Assembly (NCBI RefSeq): GCF_014207255.1
Contig: NZ_JACHCZ010000001.1
Location: 1,603,378-1,667,377 of the forward strand
From: Pseudomonas sp. JAI120
GTDB taxonomy: Bacteria > Pseudomonadota > Gammaproteobacteria > Pseudomonadales > Pseudomonadaceae
Reading direction: 5' to 3'
DNA: 64,000 nt
Position 1 is the stretch's first letter. The number at the start of each line of letters is the position of its first letter. The notes under the pieces are model-generated. The model did no database searches, was not told the origin of the DNA, and was given only the letters and a program-made list of their open reading frames with translations. The translations under genes and the position numbers were made by a program. Positions 16,983-25,781 of the stretch are shown piece by piece.

Positions 16983-18653
16983 TCATACGTCAGCCATCTC
17001 AGGTTTGGCCATCCATTCACGACCCTTGAGCATTCCCTTCCAGTACAGCGGTGGAAGAATTCGCTCCTTGAGCAGCCATGCCAGCCTCGATGGCCGGGTA
17101 CCGTCAATCAGCCAGGATGGGAAACTGGGGGCGACCTTGCCGCCATAGGTGAACTCCGCCAGTACGATCTTGCCGCGTTCAACCGTCAGCGGGCAGGAGC
17201 CGTAACCGTCGTAATGGGCACTGCCTTTTGCTTTACCCATTGCAGCCAACACATTATGGGCAACAACGGGAGCCTGCTTGCGTGCAGCCGCTGCGGTTTT
17301 GGCATTGCTGGAGTTGGCGGCGTCTCCCAGCGCGTGAATATTTACCCAGGTTTTATGACGCAGAGTGGCAGGGTCGACATCGATCCAGCCGGTCGCATCA
17401 ACAAGAGGGCTGACTCGGACAAAATCCGGCGCAATCTGCGGTGGCACAACATGAAGGAGATCGAAGTCGCGCGTAACAAGATGGGCGCTGCCATCCGGAC
17501 TAACGCAGTTGAATGTTGCAGTCCGCGCGGGACCATCCACGCTGGTGAGCGTGTTGCCGAAATTCAGGTCGATACCATAAGCAGTGATGTATTCCATCAG
17601 TGCGGGCACATAGTCGGGAACTCCGAACAACACCGCGCCGGCGCTGCAAAACTCGATCTCGACGTTGTCCAATACACCGGTACGTTTCCAATGATCGGCA
17701 GAGAGGTACATTGCTTTTTGCGGCGCCCCGGCACATTTGATCGGCATGGGTGGTTGCGTGAAAATGGCTCGCCCGCCGTGAAGTTGCTGCACCAGCTCCC
17801 ACGTATAAGGGGCAAGTTGGTACAGGTAGTTTGACGTCACGCCATTGCGGCCCAGGGTGTCCGACAAACCCTCGATTGCATGCCAATTGAGCTTCAGGCC
17901 AGGGCACACGATCAGTTGCTCGTATTTGACGACTCTGCATCCATCAAGAATGACGGCATTTCTCTCGGGTTCGAAAGCGGCGACCGCCGACTTGATCCAG
18001 TGCACTCCTCGGGGGATGGTCGTACCCATCGTGTGGGCAGTTTGGGGCGCATCGAAGACACCACTGCCGACAAGTGTCCAGCCTGGCTGGTAGTAGTGCA
18101 CATCTGCCGGGTCGATTATGGCAACGTCGAGTCGAGGATCTCGCGCCAGTAAACTGGATGCGGTCGCGATACCCGCCGCACCGCCCCCGATGATGACCAC
18201 GGTATGCTGCGCCTCAGCCACTTCGACCGGTGTGCGCCCCTGATTCGCAATCCGGCGAATGACGCCTTTCATATCAAACCCGGCTTTTTTAGCTGTCTCG
18301 ACGATATGTGGCAGGGGGTGTTGGCCCGCTTGTGACAGTGCCCACATCGTTGTCGAGCGCATGCCGGAACGGCAATAGGCCAACACCGGTTTTGGAAGCG
18401 TTTCAAGCAGCTTGCCGAAGGCAATACCTTGCTCGTCGGTTACTTTTCCTGATTCAGCGGGAAGGTAGTGCGCCTCAATACCGATCGCTTGGGCCGTACG
18501 TTTTATTTCGGCAAATAAGGGCTGATCGCCGCCTTCGCCATCGGGACGGTTACACACTATGGCGCGAAAACCGGCTTCTTTTAGTTCAGCTAATTGGTTG
18601 GGAAAAATCTGTTCTGATACCGACAGTCCAGGCGCAAGGCAGCGAATGTCCAT
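16983..18653 (-). CDS. Tyrosine phosphatase-like (DUF442) / sulfide:quinone oxidoreductase-type fusion
   Basis: 556 residues in two parts. Residues 1-110 are a DUF442/Blh-like domain with a phosphatase-style loop YCRSGMRST near residue 93. Residues from about 145 form a FAD/NAD(P)-binding oxidoreductase of the SQR family: VVIIGGGAAGIATASSL, a cysteine in VCPGLKLNW and another in PIKCAGAPQKAM. SQR oxidises sulfide to persulfide and passes electrons to quinone at the inner membrane. Between a persulfide dioxygenase and a TauE exporter, this role is well supported. The function of the phosphatase-like part is unknown. Confidence 0.88.
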   Translation of the reverse strand: MDIRCLAPGLSVSEQIFPNQLAELKEAGFRAIVCNRPDGEGGDQPLFAEIKRTAQAIGIEAHYLPAESGKVTDEQGIAFGKLLETLPKPVLAYCRSGMRSTTMWALSQAGQHPLPHIVETAKKAGFDMKGVIRRIANQGRTPVEVAEAQHTVVIIGGGAAGIATASSLLARDPRLDVAIIDPADVHYYQPGWTLVGSGVFDAPQTAHTMGTTIPRGVHWIKSAVAAFEPERNAVILDGCRVVKYEQLIVCPGLKLNWHAIEGLSDTLGRNGVTSNYLYQLAPYTWELVQQLHGGRAIFTQPPMPIKCAGAPQKAMYLSADHWKRTGVLDNVEIEFCSAGAVLFGVPDYVPALMEYITAYGIDLNFGNTLTSVDGPARTATFNCVSPDGSAHLVTRDFDLLHVVPPQIAPDFVRVSPLVDATGWIDVDPATLRHKTWVNIHALGDAANSSNAKTAAAARKQAPVVAHNVLAAMGKAKGSAHYDGYGSCPLTVERGKIVLAEFTYGGKVAPSFPSWLIDGTRPSRLAWLLKERILPPLYWKGMLKGREWMAKPEMADV

Positions 18654-18705
18654 AAAGGTCTCCGTTATGGATATTTTTCTTATAGGTTTTTTAGGGGAGG
18701 CAACG

Positions 18706-19584
18706 TCAGGCGACGTCGAGTGGGATTTTCAGGTAGCGCGTCCCGTTCGCTTCAGGCTCAGGCAAGTGCCCGGCTCGCATGTTGACCTGCACCGATGGCA
18801 GGATCAGCGTTGGCATGTCCATCGATGCATCACGCTTTGTACGCATCGCCACAAACTCCTCCTCACTGATCCCATTACGCACATGAACGTTGTGCGCGCG
18901 TTGGTCTGCAACGGTACTGACGAACTGCACCTCGCGGCCATCTGGCTGGTAGTCGTGGCACATGTACAGCAAGGTATTGGCCGGCAGACTCAATACCTTG
19001 TTGATTGACTGGAACAACGTACGCGCATCGCCACCGGGAAAATCACAGCGTGCGGTACCGTAGTCCGGCATAAACAAGGTATCGCCGACGAATGCAGCCG
19101 TTTCGGCCCCATTGCTGATCACATAAGTCATACAGGCTGGTGTGTGGCCCGGTGTATGGAGCGCGTGGCATTGCAGCGTGCCAATGGCGAACAGTTCGTC
19201 ATTAACGAACAGGTGATCGAACTGGCTTCCATCGCGGGCCATGTCACGACCTGTATTGAACAGAGTGCCGAACACCTCTTGCACCGTCGAAATCTGGCTG
19301 CCGATCCCTATTTTTCCACCGAGCTTTTCCTTCAGGTATGGCGCTGCCGTCAGGTGGTCTGCGTGGACGTGAGTCTCAAGAATCCAGTCGACCTTCGCAT
19401 TGAGTTCGTTCACCCTCGCAATCAACTTGTCGGCAGACGTTGTGGCGGTGTGGCCGGATTTAGGGTCATAGTCAAGTACGCTGTCCACTAAAGCGCAGTG
19501 GTTGGTCGCTTCATCCAGCACGAGGTAGCTGACGGTATTGGTAGCAGAATCGAAGAATCCTTCGACGTGAAGTTTTACGCTCAT
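18706..19584 (-). CDS. MBL-fold persulfide dioxygenase-type hydrolase
   Basis: A 292-residue metallo-beta-lactamase-fold protein with ETHVHADHLTAAPYLK (metal site), HTPGHTPACMTYV, GDTLFMPDYGTARCDFPGG and MCHDYQPDGREV. These features place it with ETHE1/Blh persulfide dioxygenases, which oxidise glutathione persulfide to sulfite with a mononuclear iron. AAGGAG precedes the ATG. It is first in a minus-strand operon with the SQR fusion and the exporter, read from a sigma-54 promoter. Confidence 0.88.
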   Translation of the reverse strand: MSVKLHVEGFFDSATNTVSYLVLDEATNHCALVDSVLDYDPKSGHTATTSADKLIARVNELNAKVDWILETHVHADHLTAAPYLKEKLGGKIGIGSQISTVQEVFGTLFNTGRDMARDGSQFDHLFVNDELFAIGTLQCHALHTPGHTPACMTYVISNGAETAAFVGDTLFMPDYGTARCDFPGGDARTLFQSINKVLSLPANTLLYMCHDYQPDGREVQFVSTVADQRAHNVHVRNGISEEEFVAMRTKRDASMDMPTLILPSVQVNMRAGHLPEPEANGTRYLKIPLDVA

Positions 19585-19638
19585 GACCTGTCTCCTTAGG
19601 GGGCTTCTCTCGAGCCGCTCACACTAAGGACTGACATA

Positions 19639-19654
19639 GCAATAAACCTGCCAA
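19639..19654 (-). promoter_or_regulatory. Sigma-54 (-24/-12) promoter of the persulfide/sulfide operon
   Basis: On the minus strand TTGGCAG is followed by five bases and TTGC, giving TTGGCAGGTTTATTGC with the correct spacing between GG and GC. Transcription would start near 19627, about 43 bases before the hydrolase ATG. The adjacent FisR is a sigma-54 activator. Confidence 0.8.
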
Positions 19655-19749
19655 GGCCGCGCCGTGCGAAAAATAGTGGTTATCTTGTTGATTTTAATAG
19701 CTTTCATATTTTTACTAGGAAATTTGTTTTTTTAAAACTCTGAAATTCG

Positions 19750-19789
19750 CTGCCATTGGCAGTGCCTGTTGACAGAGCTGGCAGTGCCA
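19750..19789. promoter_or_regulatory. Probable FisR binding sites (TGCCA/TGGCA dyads)
   Basis: CTGCCATTGGCAG (19750-19762) and TGGCAGTGCCA (19779-19789) lie about 100 bases upstream of the sigma-54 promoter, the usual enhancer distance. The same half-sites recur before cydP. Confidence 0.65.
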
Positions 19790-19819
19790 CAACAGGATGG
19801 TGGATTCTCAGGAGCCACC

Positions 19820-21145
19820 ATGAAGACCATCCTGCCCGCCCCGGACAACTCACTCCCACACCCGGATCAAGTGCAGTCGCTTGTTTCGTTTCTTGAGCAC
19901 GAACCCCAGCCGATGATCGTGCTCGATCCGGAGTACAACATCCTCGCTGCCAACACTGCCTATCAGCGCCAGTTTGGCAGCGCTGACAAATCCTTTATCG
20001 GTCATAAGTGCTATCAAATCTCACACCATTACGACGTCCCATGTGATCAGGCGGGTGAGAATTGTCCGATGAAAAAGGCGCAGGAATTGCGCGGGCCGGA
20101 TCGTGTTTTGCACATTCACCACACGCCTCGGGGGCCTGAGCATGTCGACGTCGAATTGCGGCCGATCCTAGACGAGCACGGAGTAATTACTGCGTATGTG
20201 GAGCGTCTCACACTGGTCCGAAGCGCCTCAGCGCGCCCCAGCAACGAAGGGCTGGTGGGCTGTTCACCAGCGTTTAACCTCGCCCTGTCTGAGCTGCAGC
20301 GGGTCGCACCATCAATGCTGCCGGTACTGCTGTTAGGCGAGTCAGGTACGGGCAAAGAGTTGTTCGCTCGCGCGGTACATGAAACCAGCGAGCGGGCCAC
20401 TGGACCCTTTGTAGTCGTAGATTGCTCAGGATTGACCGAAACGTTGTTTGAGAGCGAGCTGTTCGGCCATGAAAAAGGAGCATTCACCGGTGCGACCACG
20501 CGCAAACCTGGTTTGGTCGAAACGGCCCAGGGCGGCACGTTGTTCCTTGATGAGATTGGCGATGTTCCACTGGCAATGCAGGTGAAACTGTTGCGCCTGA
20601 TCGAATCGGGCACCTATCGCCGTGTCGGCAGTGTCGAGACCCTTCACGCCAACTTCAGGTTAATTGCTGCGACCCACAAACCACTGGAAAAAATGATGGA
20701 GAGAGGTGAGTTCAGGCAGGACCTGTACTACCGCATCAGCGCTTTTCCAATTCTGTTACCCCCCTTGCGTAACCGAGTTGAAGACATTGGTTTGCTCGTG
20801 AATTCGTTTTTACAACGTGCCGGTATAGGCAAGCGCCGGCTGACGATAGATGCGGATGCTCTGACACAATTGCAGCGGCTTTCCTGGCCCGGCAATATCC
20901 GTGAGTTACGCAATGTTCTAGAAAGAGCCAGTCTGTTCGCTGACGATGGAGTGATCCGCTCCATACATTTACCCCAGCCCAGCGTCGTGATACCTCCTCA
21001 GCCTTCGACGTCCCCTCCTTTAGACGGCAGCACGCTGGTACACGCACTCGCGACGTTTAAAGGTTCCCGCCGCGAGCTGGCCAAGCAAATGGGGATTAGC
21101 GAGCGTACGTTGTACAGACGACTGAAAGAACAAGGGTTGGCCTAG
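19820..21145 (+). CDS. fisR: FisR-type sigma-54-dependent sulfane-sulfur regulator
   Basis: The ATG at 19820 has AGGAG before it and gives 441 residues. An N-terminal PAS-like sensor (about 20-130) carries Cys64, Cys75 and Cys82. This spacing, 11 then 7, is the same as C53/C64/C71 of FisR, whose modification by polysulfide activates transcription. The AAA+ domain has GESGTGKE near 173 and GAFTGA, which contacts sigma-54. The C-terminal Fis-type helix-turn-helix is [17 protein letters not shown]. It is divergent from the sulfide operon and upstream of the cyd operon. Confidence 0.88.
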   Translation: MKTILPAPDNSLPHPDQVQSLVSFLEHEPQPMIVLDPEYNILAANTAYQRQFGSADKSFIGHKCYQISHHYDVPCDQAGENCPMKKAQELRGPDRVLHIHHTPRGPEHVDVELRPILDEHGVITAYVERLTLVRSASARPSNEGLVGCSPAFNLALSELQRVAPSMLPVLLLGESGTGKELFARAVHETSERATGPFVVVDCSGLTETLFESELFGHEKGAFTGATTRKPGLVETAQGGTLFLDEIGDVPLAMQVKLLRLIESGTYRRVGSVETLHANFRLIAATHKPLEKMMERGEFRQDLYYRISAFPILLPPLRNRVEDIGLLVNSFLQRAGIGKRRLTIDADALTQLQRLSWPGNIRELRNVLERASLFADDGVIRSIHLPQPSVVIPPQPSTSPPLDGSTLVHALATFKGSRRELAKQMGISERTLYRRLKEQGLA

Positions 21146-21168
21146 TCGCTAGCGCTCACACCCCACGA

Positions 21169-21221
21169 CTGCCAATGACTGCCACTCTGGCAGATTGGCA
21201 GCGTATTAACCTGCCATGGCA
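21169..21221. promoter_or_regulatory. Nested TGCCA/TGGCA dyads upstream of the cyd operon
   Basis: CTGCCAAT...ATTGGCAG (21169-21176 and 21194-21201) encloses CTGCCA...TGGCAG. A separate TGCCATGGCA follows at 21212-21221. They resemble the dyads upstream of the sulfide operon and lie 70-120 bases before a sigma-54 promoter, so they are probably FisR enhancer sites. Confidence 0.65.
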
Positions 21222-21287
21222 TCCACTGCCTTGGCGGATTCACTAATAAGTTACTGTTATTAAACGATAAACATAACAAAGCCTCCC

Positions 21288-21303
21288 TTGGCACGCCGTG
21301 TGC
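21288..21303 (+). promoter_or_regulatory. Sigma-54 (-24/-12) promoter of the cyd operon
   Basis: TTGGCACGCCGTGTGC has a perfect -24 element (TGGCACG) and GTGC instead of TTGC at -12, with correct spacing. The predicted start near 21314 leaves almost no leader before the cydP ATG at 21317. Confidence 0.65.
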
Positions 21304-21316
21304 TAACTGCATAGTC

Positions 21317-21493
21317 ATGAACATTTCCGACAAACGACTGCGGCGCCATCTGCTCACAGCAGTACTGATCAAGCTACTGGTGCTGACAGTGCTGTGGTGG
21401 CTGTTCATCCGGGATTCGCACGTCAGCGTCGACTCGAACGCCATCGGCGACAGGTTCGGTGTACCCACCTCGACTCAAGGGGCAAACAAGTGA
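21317..21493 (+). CDS. cydP: Cytochrome oxidase small subunit CydP
   Basis: A 58-residue protein, MNISDKRLRRHLLTAVLIKL, then LVLTVLWWLFIRD: a basic start followed by one membrane helix, as in CydP proteins encoded before cydA in many proteobacteria. Its stop overlaps the cydA GTG. No ribosome site is visible before the ATG, which lies very close to the predicted transcription start, so it may be translated from a leaderless message. Confidence 0.75.
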   Translation: MNISDKRLRRHLLTAVLIKLLVLTVLWWLFIRDSHVSVDSNAIGDRFGVPTSTQGANK

Positions 21494-23061
21494 TTTCAGA
21501 ACAACTGGTGGATCTGTCTCGGCTGCAGTTTGCAGCCACTGCGCTTTACCACTTTCTTTTTGTACCGCTCACGGTTGGCATGGTGTGGCTGCTGGTCATC
21601 ATGGAAAGCGTCTATGTGATGACCGGGAATGTCATCTGGAAAGACATGACGCGCTTCTGGGGCAAGCTGTTCGGCATCAACTTCGCCCTCGGGGTGACTA
21701 CGGGTATCACCCTGGAATTTCAGTTCGGTACCAACTGGGCATATTACTCGCACTACGTCGGCGACATCTTCGGTGCCCCACTGGCCATCGAAGGCTTGAT
21801 GGCGTTCTTCCTCGAATCGACCATGATCGGCCTGTTTTTCTTTGGTTGGGATCGTCTGAAGAGAGAGCATCACTTGCTGGTCACACTACTGATGGCGATC
21901 GGTACAAACCTTTCAGCATTGTGGATTTTGATCGCCAATGGATGGATGCAGAACCCGGTGGGTTCAGAGTTCAGTTACATCACCATGCGCATGGAGATGG
22001 TTGATTTTTGGGCGGTCGTTTTCAACCCGGTTGCGCAGGCCAAGTTTGTGCACACCGTCTCCGCAGGTTACGTCACCGGCTCGATGTTTGTGCTGTCGAT
22101 TTCCAGTTGGTATTTACTCAAGAATCGTGATGTCGAGTTTGCCAAGCGCAGCTTCCGGGTGGCGGCCGCCTTCGGTCTGGCATCAGTGCTCAGCGTGATC
22201 GTGCTGGGTGATGAGTCAGGTTACACGGTGGGTGAAGCGCAGCAAACCAAGCTGGCAGCCATGGAGGCGATGTGGGAAACAAAGCCTGCGCCAGCGGGCC
22301 TGACACTGGTGGCCAGCATCAACGAAGCCGAGTCTAAAAATAACTGGGAAGTTGAAGTGCCATGGGTAATGGGCTTGATTGGCACCCGGTCAGTCAGCAA
22401 GCAAATTCCAGGCATACATGACATTAAGGAAAAAAACCGCGCTCGAATTCTCCGCGGCATTACCGCCGTCAATGCGCTTGAGGCCCTAAGGGCCAACCGC
22501 AGCGATTCGGTGGCCTTCCAGACATTCGAAGAATACAAAGCCGATCTGGGCTTTGGCCTGCTGCTTAAAAAGTATGTCGAAGACGTTAACCAGGCTACGC
22601 CGGCCATTATCGAAAAAGCTGTAAACGATACCGTACCGCGCGTGACACCTATGTTCTGGGCGTTCCGGATCATGGTCGGCCTTGGCTTTGCCATGCTTAT
22701 GCTCTTCGGGCTTGCCTTCTGGAGCACCCTGAAGTCGACCTGCACGCGAAACCGCTGGTTACTGCGTTGGGCACTTTGCATGCTGCCTGCGCCATGGATT
22801 GCCTGCGAGTTGGGCTGGTTCGTCGCTGAATACGGCCGTCAGCCATGGACCATCTACGGCGTCCTACCGACCCACATGAGTGTTTCCACCCTCAGCGTCA
22901 ACAACCTCTATGGCTCGCTGGCGGGATTCATCGTTTTCTACACCGTGCTGCTGGTGGTTGAAATGTTCCTGATGGTCAAGTTTGCCCGTCAAGGTCCTGG
23001 CAGCCTCGGTACCGGCCGTTATGTTCACGACGCCCATTTGAAGGAACTCCACCATGCTTGA
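21490..23061 (+). CDS. cydA: Cytochrome bd ubiquinol oxidase subunit I
   Basis: Starts at GTG 21490 (VISEQLVDLSRLQFAATALY), overlapping cydP, and has 523 residues. The quinol-binding loop contains GDESGYTVGEAQQTKLAAME and an extended segment like that of E. coli CydA (LATRSV-type, then KADLGFGLLLKKYVEDV), so it belongs to the long-Q-loop class, not the short-loop CIO class. GWFVAEYGRQPW is the conserved haem/quinol region. It oxidises ubiquinol and reduces oxygen in the inner membrane. bd oxidases tolerate sulfide that blocks haem-copper oxidases. Confidence 0.95.
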   Translation: MISEQLVDLSRLQFAATALYHFLFVPLTVGMVWLLVIMESVYVMTGNVIWKDMTRFWGKLFGINFALGVTTGITLEFQFGTNWAYYSHYVGDIFGAPLAIEGLMAFFLESTMIGLFFFGWDRLKREHHLLVTLLMAIGTNLSALWILIANGWMQNPVGSEFSYITMRMEMVDFWAVVFNPVAQAKFVHTVSAGYVTGSMFVLSISSWYLLKNRDVEFAKRSFRVAAAFGLASVLSVIVLGDESGYTVGEAQQTKLAAMEAMWETKPAPAGLTLVASINEAESKNNWEVEVPWVMGLIGTRSVSKQIPGIHDIKEKNRARILRGITAVNALEALRANRSDSVAFQTFEEYKADLGFGLLLKKYVEDVNQATPAIIEKAVNDTVPRVTPMFWAFRIMVGLGFAMLMLFGLAFWSTLKSTCTRNRWLLRWALCMLPAPWIACELGWFVAEYGRQPWTIYGVLPTHMSVSTLSVNNLYGSLAGFIVFYTVLLVVEMFLMVKFARQGPGSLGTGRYVHDAHLKELHHA

Positions 23062-24190
23062 TTACTTCACCCTGAAAATTATCTGGTGGGCGCTGGTCGG
23101 CGTGCTGCTGATCGGATTCGCCATCATGGACGGTCACGATATGGGGGTTGGCACGCTACTGCCCTTTGTTGGCCGCAACGACCTGGAGCGGCGCGTTGTT
23201 ATCAACACCGTTGGTCCGCACTGGGATGGCAATCAGGTTTGGTTCATCACTGCGGGCGGCGCATTGTTCGCGGCGTGGCCTGTGGTGTACGCCACCGCAT
23301 TCAGCGGATTCTATTGGGCGATGATTCTGGTCCTATGGGCGCTGTTCTTTCGCCCGGTAGGTTTTGACTATCGCAGCAAGATTCACAATTCCACTTGGCG
23401 CAGCACCTGGGATTGGGGGCTTTTTGTGGGTGGGGCCGTGCCGCCCCTGGTGTTCGGGATCGCGTTCGGCAACTTGTTGCAAGGTGTGCCGTTCCACTTC
23501 AACGATCTTCTAGTGTCGACTTATACCGGCAGTTTCTGGCAACTGCTAAATCCCTTTGCGCTTCTGACCGGCGTGGTGAGTAGTGCAATGATCACCTTGC
23601 AGGGCGGCGCTTATCTGGCACATCGCACTGAAGGTGTTATCCAGGCCAGGGCAATCAAAGGTGCGGTGGGGGCGGCAATCGTATTGGCGTGCTCGTTTAC
23701 AGCGGCCGGCATCTGGCTGCAATGGATCGACGGTTATCGCATTACATCGTTGGTTGATACCGCCGGACTGCCCGATATTCTTAACAAGTCCGTGGTGCGC
23801 GAAGCGGGCGCATGGATGGCTAACTATGGTCATTATCCGTTGTTGTGGCTGTTGCCCGTACTGGGATTGGTTGGCGCAGCAGGTGCCGCCATGTTGCTGA
23901 TGATGCGTCGCACACTTTCGGCGTTTGTTGCCTCATCGCTTGCGGTGATCGCAGTCATCAGCACGGCGGGTGTGTCGATGTTTCCATTCATCATGCCGTC
24001 ATCAACAGTACCTGCGGCAAGCCTTACCGTGTGGGACAGCGTCTCCAGTCATTTAAGCCTAGCCATCATGTTCTGGGCCACGTTGATCTTCATGCCACTT
24101 ATCGTGATTTACACCTCGTGGGCGTATCGCGTTATGCGGGGCAAGGTCACCGTTGCACACATCAAAGCCAACGAACATTCAGCCTACTAG
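23054..24190 (+). CDS. cydB: Cytochrome bd ubiquinol oxidase subunit II
   Basis: A 378-residue multi-helix protein overlapping the end of cydA by eight bases. Typical CydB signatures are FAIMDGHDMGVGTLLPFVG, then INTVGPHWDGNQVWFITAGG and RPVGFDYRSKI. It forms the bd heterodimer with CydA. It is followed at 22 bases by cydX. Confidence 0.96.
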   Translation: MLDYFTLKIIWWALVGVLLIGFAIMDGHDMGVGTLLPFVGRNDLERRVVINTVGPHWDGNQVWFITAGGALFAAWPVVYATAFSGFYWAMILVLWALFFRPVGFDYRSKIHNSTWRSTWDWGLFVGGAVPPLVFGIAFGNLLQGVPFHFNDLLVSTYTGSFWQLLNPFALLTGVVSSAMITLQGGAYLAHRTEGVIQARAIKGAVGAAIVLACSFTAAGIWLQWIDGYRITSLVDTAGLPDILNKSVVREAGAWMANYGHYPLLWLLPVLGLVGAAGAAMLLMMRRTLSAFVASSLAVIAVISTAGVSMFPFIMPSSTVPAASLTVWDSVSSHLSLAIMFWATLIFMPLIVIYTSWAYRVMRGKVTVAHIKANEHSAY

Positions 24191-24212
24191 TGCCAGCAAA
24201 GGAGTAAAGACT

Positions 24213-24335
24213 ATGTGGTATTTCGCCTGGATGCTGGGAGTCGGTTTTGCATTGCTACTGGCTATATTGAATGCGATGTGGGGCGAGAACGAAGGTGGCC
24301 GAGCCTTGAGCGACAATGAGGAGACGCGGACATGA
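24213..24335 (+). CDS. cydX: Cytochrome bd small subunit CydX
   Basis: Forty residues beginning MWYFAWMLGVGFALLLAILN with the AMWGE motif shared by CydX proteins, a single membrane helix that stabilises the bd haems. GGAG lies upstream. Its stop overlaps the next start by four bases. Confidence 0.93.
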   Translation: MWYFAWMLGVGFALLLAILNAMWGENEGGRALSDNEETRT

Positions 24336-24619
24336 TGCCGCGTGTCGCTAACGCTCCACCCTCCTCACGGATCAATGTGCTGAGTCTGGTTATCGCTGTT
24401 GCGATCATGCTCGCCTGTACGCTCTATCCCCCCATGATGGCGGCCCCCGATGGGAAAGCTGACCATGTGCTGGCTACTGCGTTGTTTGCGGCCATGAGTG
24501 TGGCCTTCGTGAGAGGTGTGGGTTTTGTCCCGCGGATGCTCGTCTGGCGTTGGCTTTTTTCAGGCTGGACCTGCTTTGCGGCACTTGCGCTTGCTGGCTG
24601 GGTAAAGTTTCTACATTGA
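24332..24619 (+). CDS. ybgE: Cyd operon protein YbgE
   Basis: A 95-residue membrane protein with three hydrophobic segments (LSLVIAVAIMLACTLYPPMM; LATALFAAMSVAFVRGVGFV; WTCFAALALAGWVKFL). Its place directly after cydX, with overlapping start, and its FVRGVGFVPR motif identify it as YbgE-like. Its exact part in oxidase assembly or function is not settled. Confidence 0.85.
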   Translation: MMPRVANAPPSSRINVLSLVIAVAIMLACTLYPPMMAAPDGKADHVLATALFAAMSVAFVRGVGFVPRMLVWRWLFSGWTCFAALALAGWVKFLH

Positions 24620-24630
24620 GGACCGACGAC

Positions 24631-25071
24631 ATGAGTGAACTCTTGAGTGTCCCATATAAAGACAGCGCTAGTATTTATCTCCAGTTAGGGGGTGAATCAG
24701 GCGTCCGTAAACTCGTCAACCGCTTTTACAACCTGATGGATACTCTATCTGAAGCGCGAGTGGTGCGCCTGATGCATCCATCGAGTCTCGCCGACAGTGC
24801 TGACAGTTTATTTAAGTTCCTCAGTGGCTGGTTTGGCGGCCCACCGTTGTTCCAACTGGAGCGAGGCCACCCGCGTCTGCGCATGCGGCATGCCCCCTTT
24901 GCAGTCGGTACTGTTGAACGCGACGAATGGATGCTGTGCATGCGTCAGGCAATTGATGAGCAGGTGAATGACATAGCGCTAAATAGCAAGCTGCAACGTA
25001 TGTTTTCCGAAATGGCCGATCATATGATTAATACTGATGGGCAAAATACAGGTATTGCGACACGCGTCTGA
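24631..25071 (+). CDS. Truncated haemoglobin (group II-type)
   Basis: A 146-residue globin with GGESGVRKLVNRFYNLMDTL, then LSGWFGGPPLFQLERGHPRL, RMRHAPFAVGTVERDEW. The proximal histidine should be the H in RMRHAPF, and the following Trp-x-x-C is typical of group II/O proteins. AGGA precedes the ATG at 24631. It ends the cyd operon, so it probably handles oxygen, NO or sulfide near the oxidase. Confidence 0.85.
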   Translation: MSELLSVPYKDSASIYLQLGGESGVRKLVNRFYNLMDTLSEARVVRLMHPSSLADSADSLFKFLSGWFGGPPLFQLERGHPRLRMRHAPFAVGTVERDEWMLCMRQAIDEQVNDIALNSKLQRMFSEMADHMINTDGQNTGIATRV

Positions 25072-25113
25072 GCGTCGCGCTTATTTTCAGTGTCAGTACG
25101 GTTGTTAACGGCC

Positions 25114-25263
25114 ATGCAAACACCGGATGAGAATAGTATTGCTACGCCCGAAACCTGGTGCCCTGGCTTACCGGTCATCGTACCGCCACCGAAGACTGCC
25201 GAGGCCGCCGAAAATCGTGCCGCCGAAGGTTACGATACGATCGATTGGCACTACTCGACCTAG
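25114..25263 (+). CDS. Small hypothetical protein (49 aa)
   Basis: ATG at 25114 opens 49 codons reading MQTPDENSIATPETWCPGLP, then VIVPPPKTAEAAENRAAEGY and DTIDWHYST. It is acidic, proline-rich and soluble, with one cysteine. The codon use and position after the cyd operon suggest a real gene, but the ribosome site is poor. Confidence 0.35.
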   Translation: MQTPDENSIATPETWCPGLPVIVPPPKTAEAAENRAAEGYDTIDWHYST

Positions 25264-25397
25264 TCGCTGTAACTTCTTCGGGGTTTTCTTGAAATAAACG
25301 GAGTAATCATCTGGCGCGTATCTATGCCCAGATGGTTTTCCAATGCTGTCTCACCCAGCAGAATAATCACCTCTCTTAATTGGATCTTTAAAATATC

Positions 25398-25781
25398 ATG
25401 ATAAAGAATGCCCATGACCTAGTAACTGAGGCGAAAGCACTGATCGAAGAGGTCGCCATCAAAGACGCAGACCAAGCTATCCAGGATGCAGATGTACTTA
25501 TCGATGTGCGTGAAGCGGATGAGTATGCTGCTGGTTACATTTCAGGTGCGATACATGCGTCGCGCGGCATGCTGGAATTTAAACTTACTAACGACAGCGC
25601 CCTAAATTCTCGAGAGCTTAAAATTGTGCTTTATTGCAAAACAAGTGGCCGTGCCGCACTGGCGGCCGCATCAATGAAAAATATGGGTTACCTGCATGTT
25701 AAATCGATTACCGGCGGATTTGATGCCTGGATGAGTGCAGACAAGCCAATTGTCATTCCTCATATGCCAAACTTAGATTAA
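25398..25781 (+). CDS. Rhodanese-domain protein
   Basis: A 127-residue single-domain rhodanese: VLIDVREADEYAAGYISGAI, catalytic cysteine in VLYCKTSGRAALAAASM, and GGFDAWMSADKPI near the end. It transfers sulfane sulfur from donors such as thiosulfate or persulfide to an acceptor. It is cytoplasmic. It follows the cyd/globin operon and completes the sulfur module. Confidence 0.9.
   Translation: MIKNAHDLVTEAKALIEEVAIKDADQAIQDADVLIDVREADEYAAGYISGAIHASRGMLEFKLTNDSALNSRELKIVLYCKTSGRAALAAASMKNMGYLHVKSITGGFDAWMSADKPIVIPHMPNLD

Noticed and set aside
16770..17834. 354-codon plus-strand frame opposite the TauE/SQR genes
   Set aside because: Antisense shadow of two strongly supported membrane and flavin proteins.
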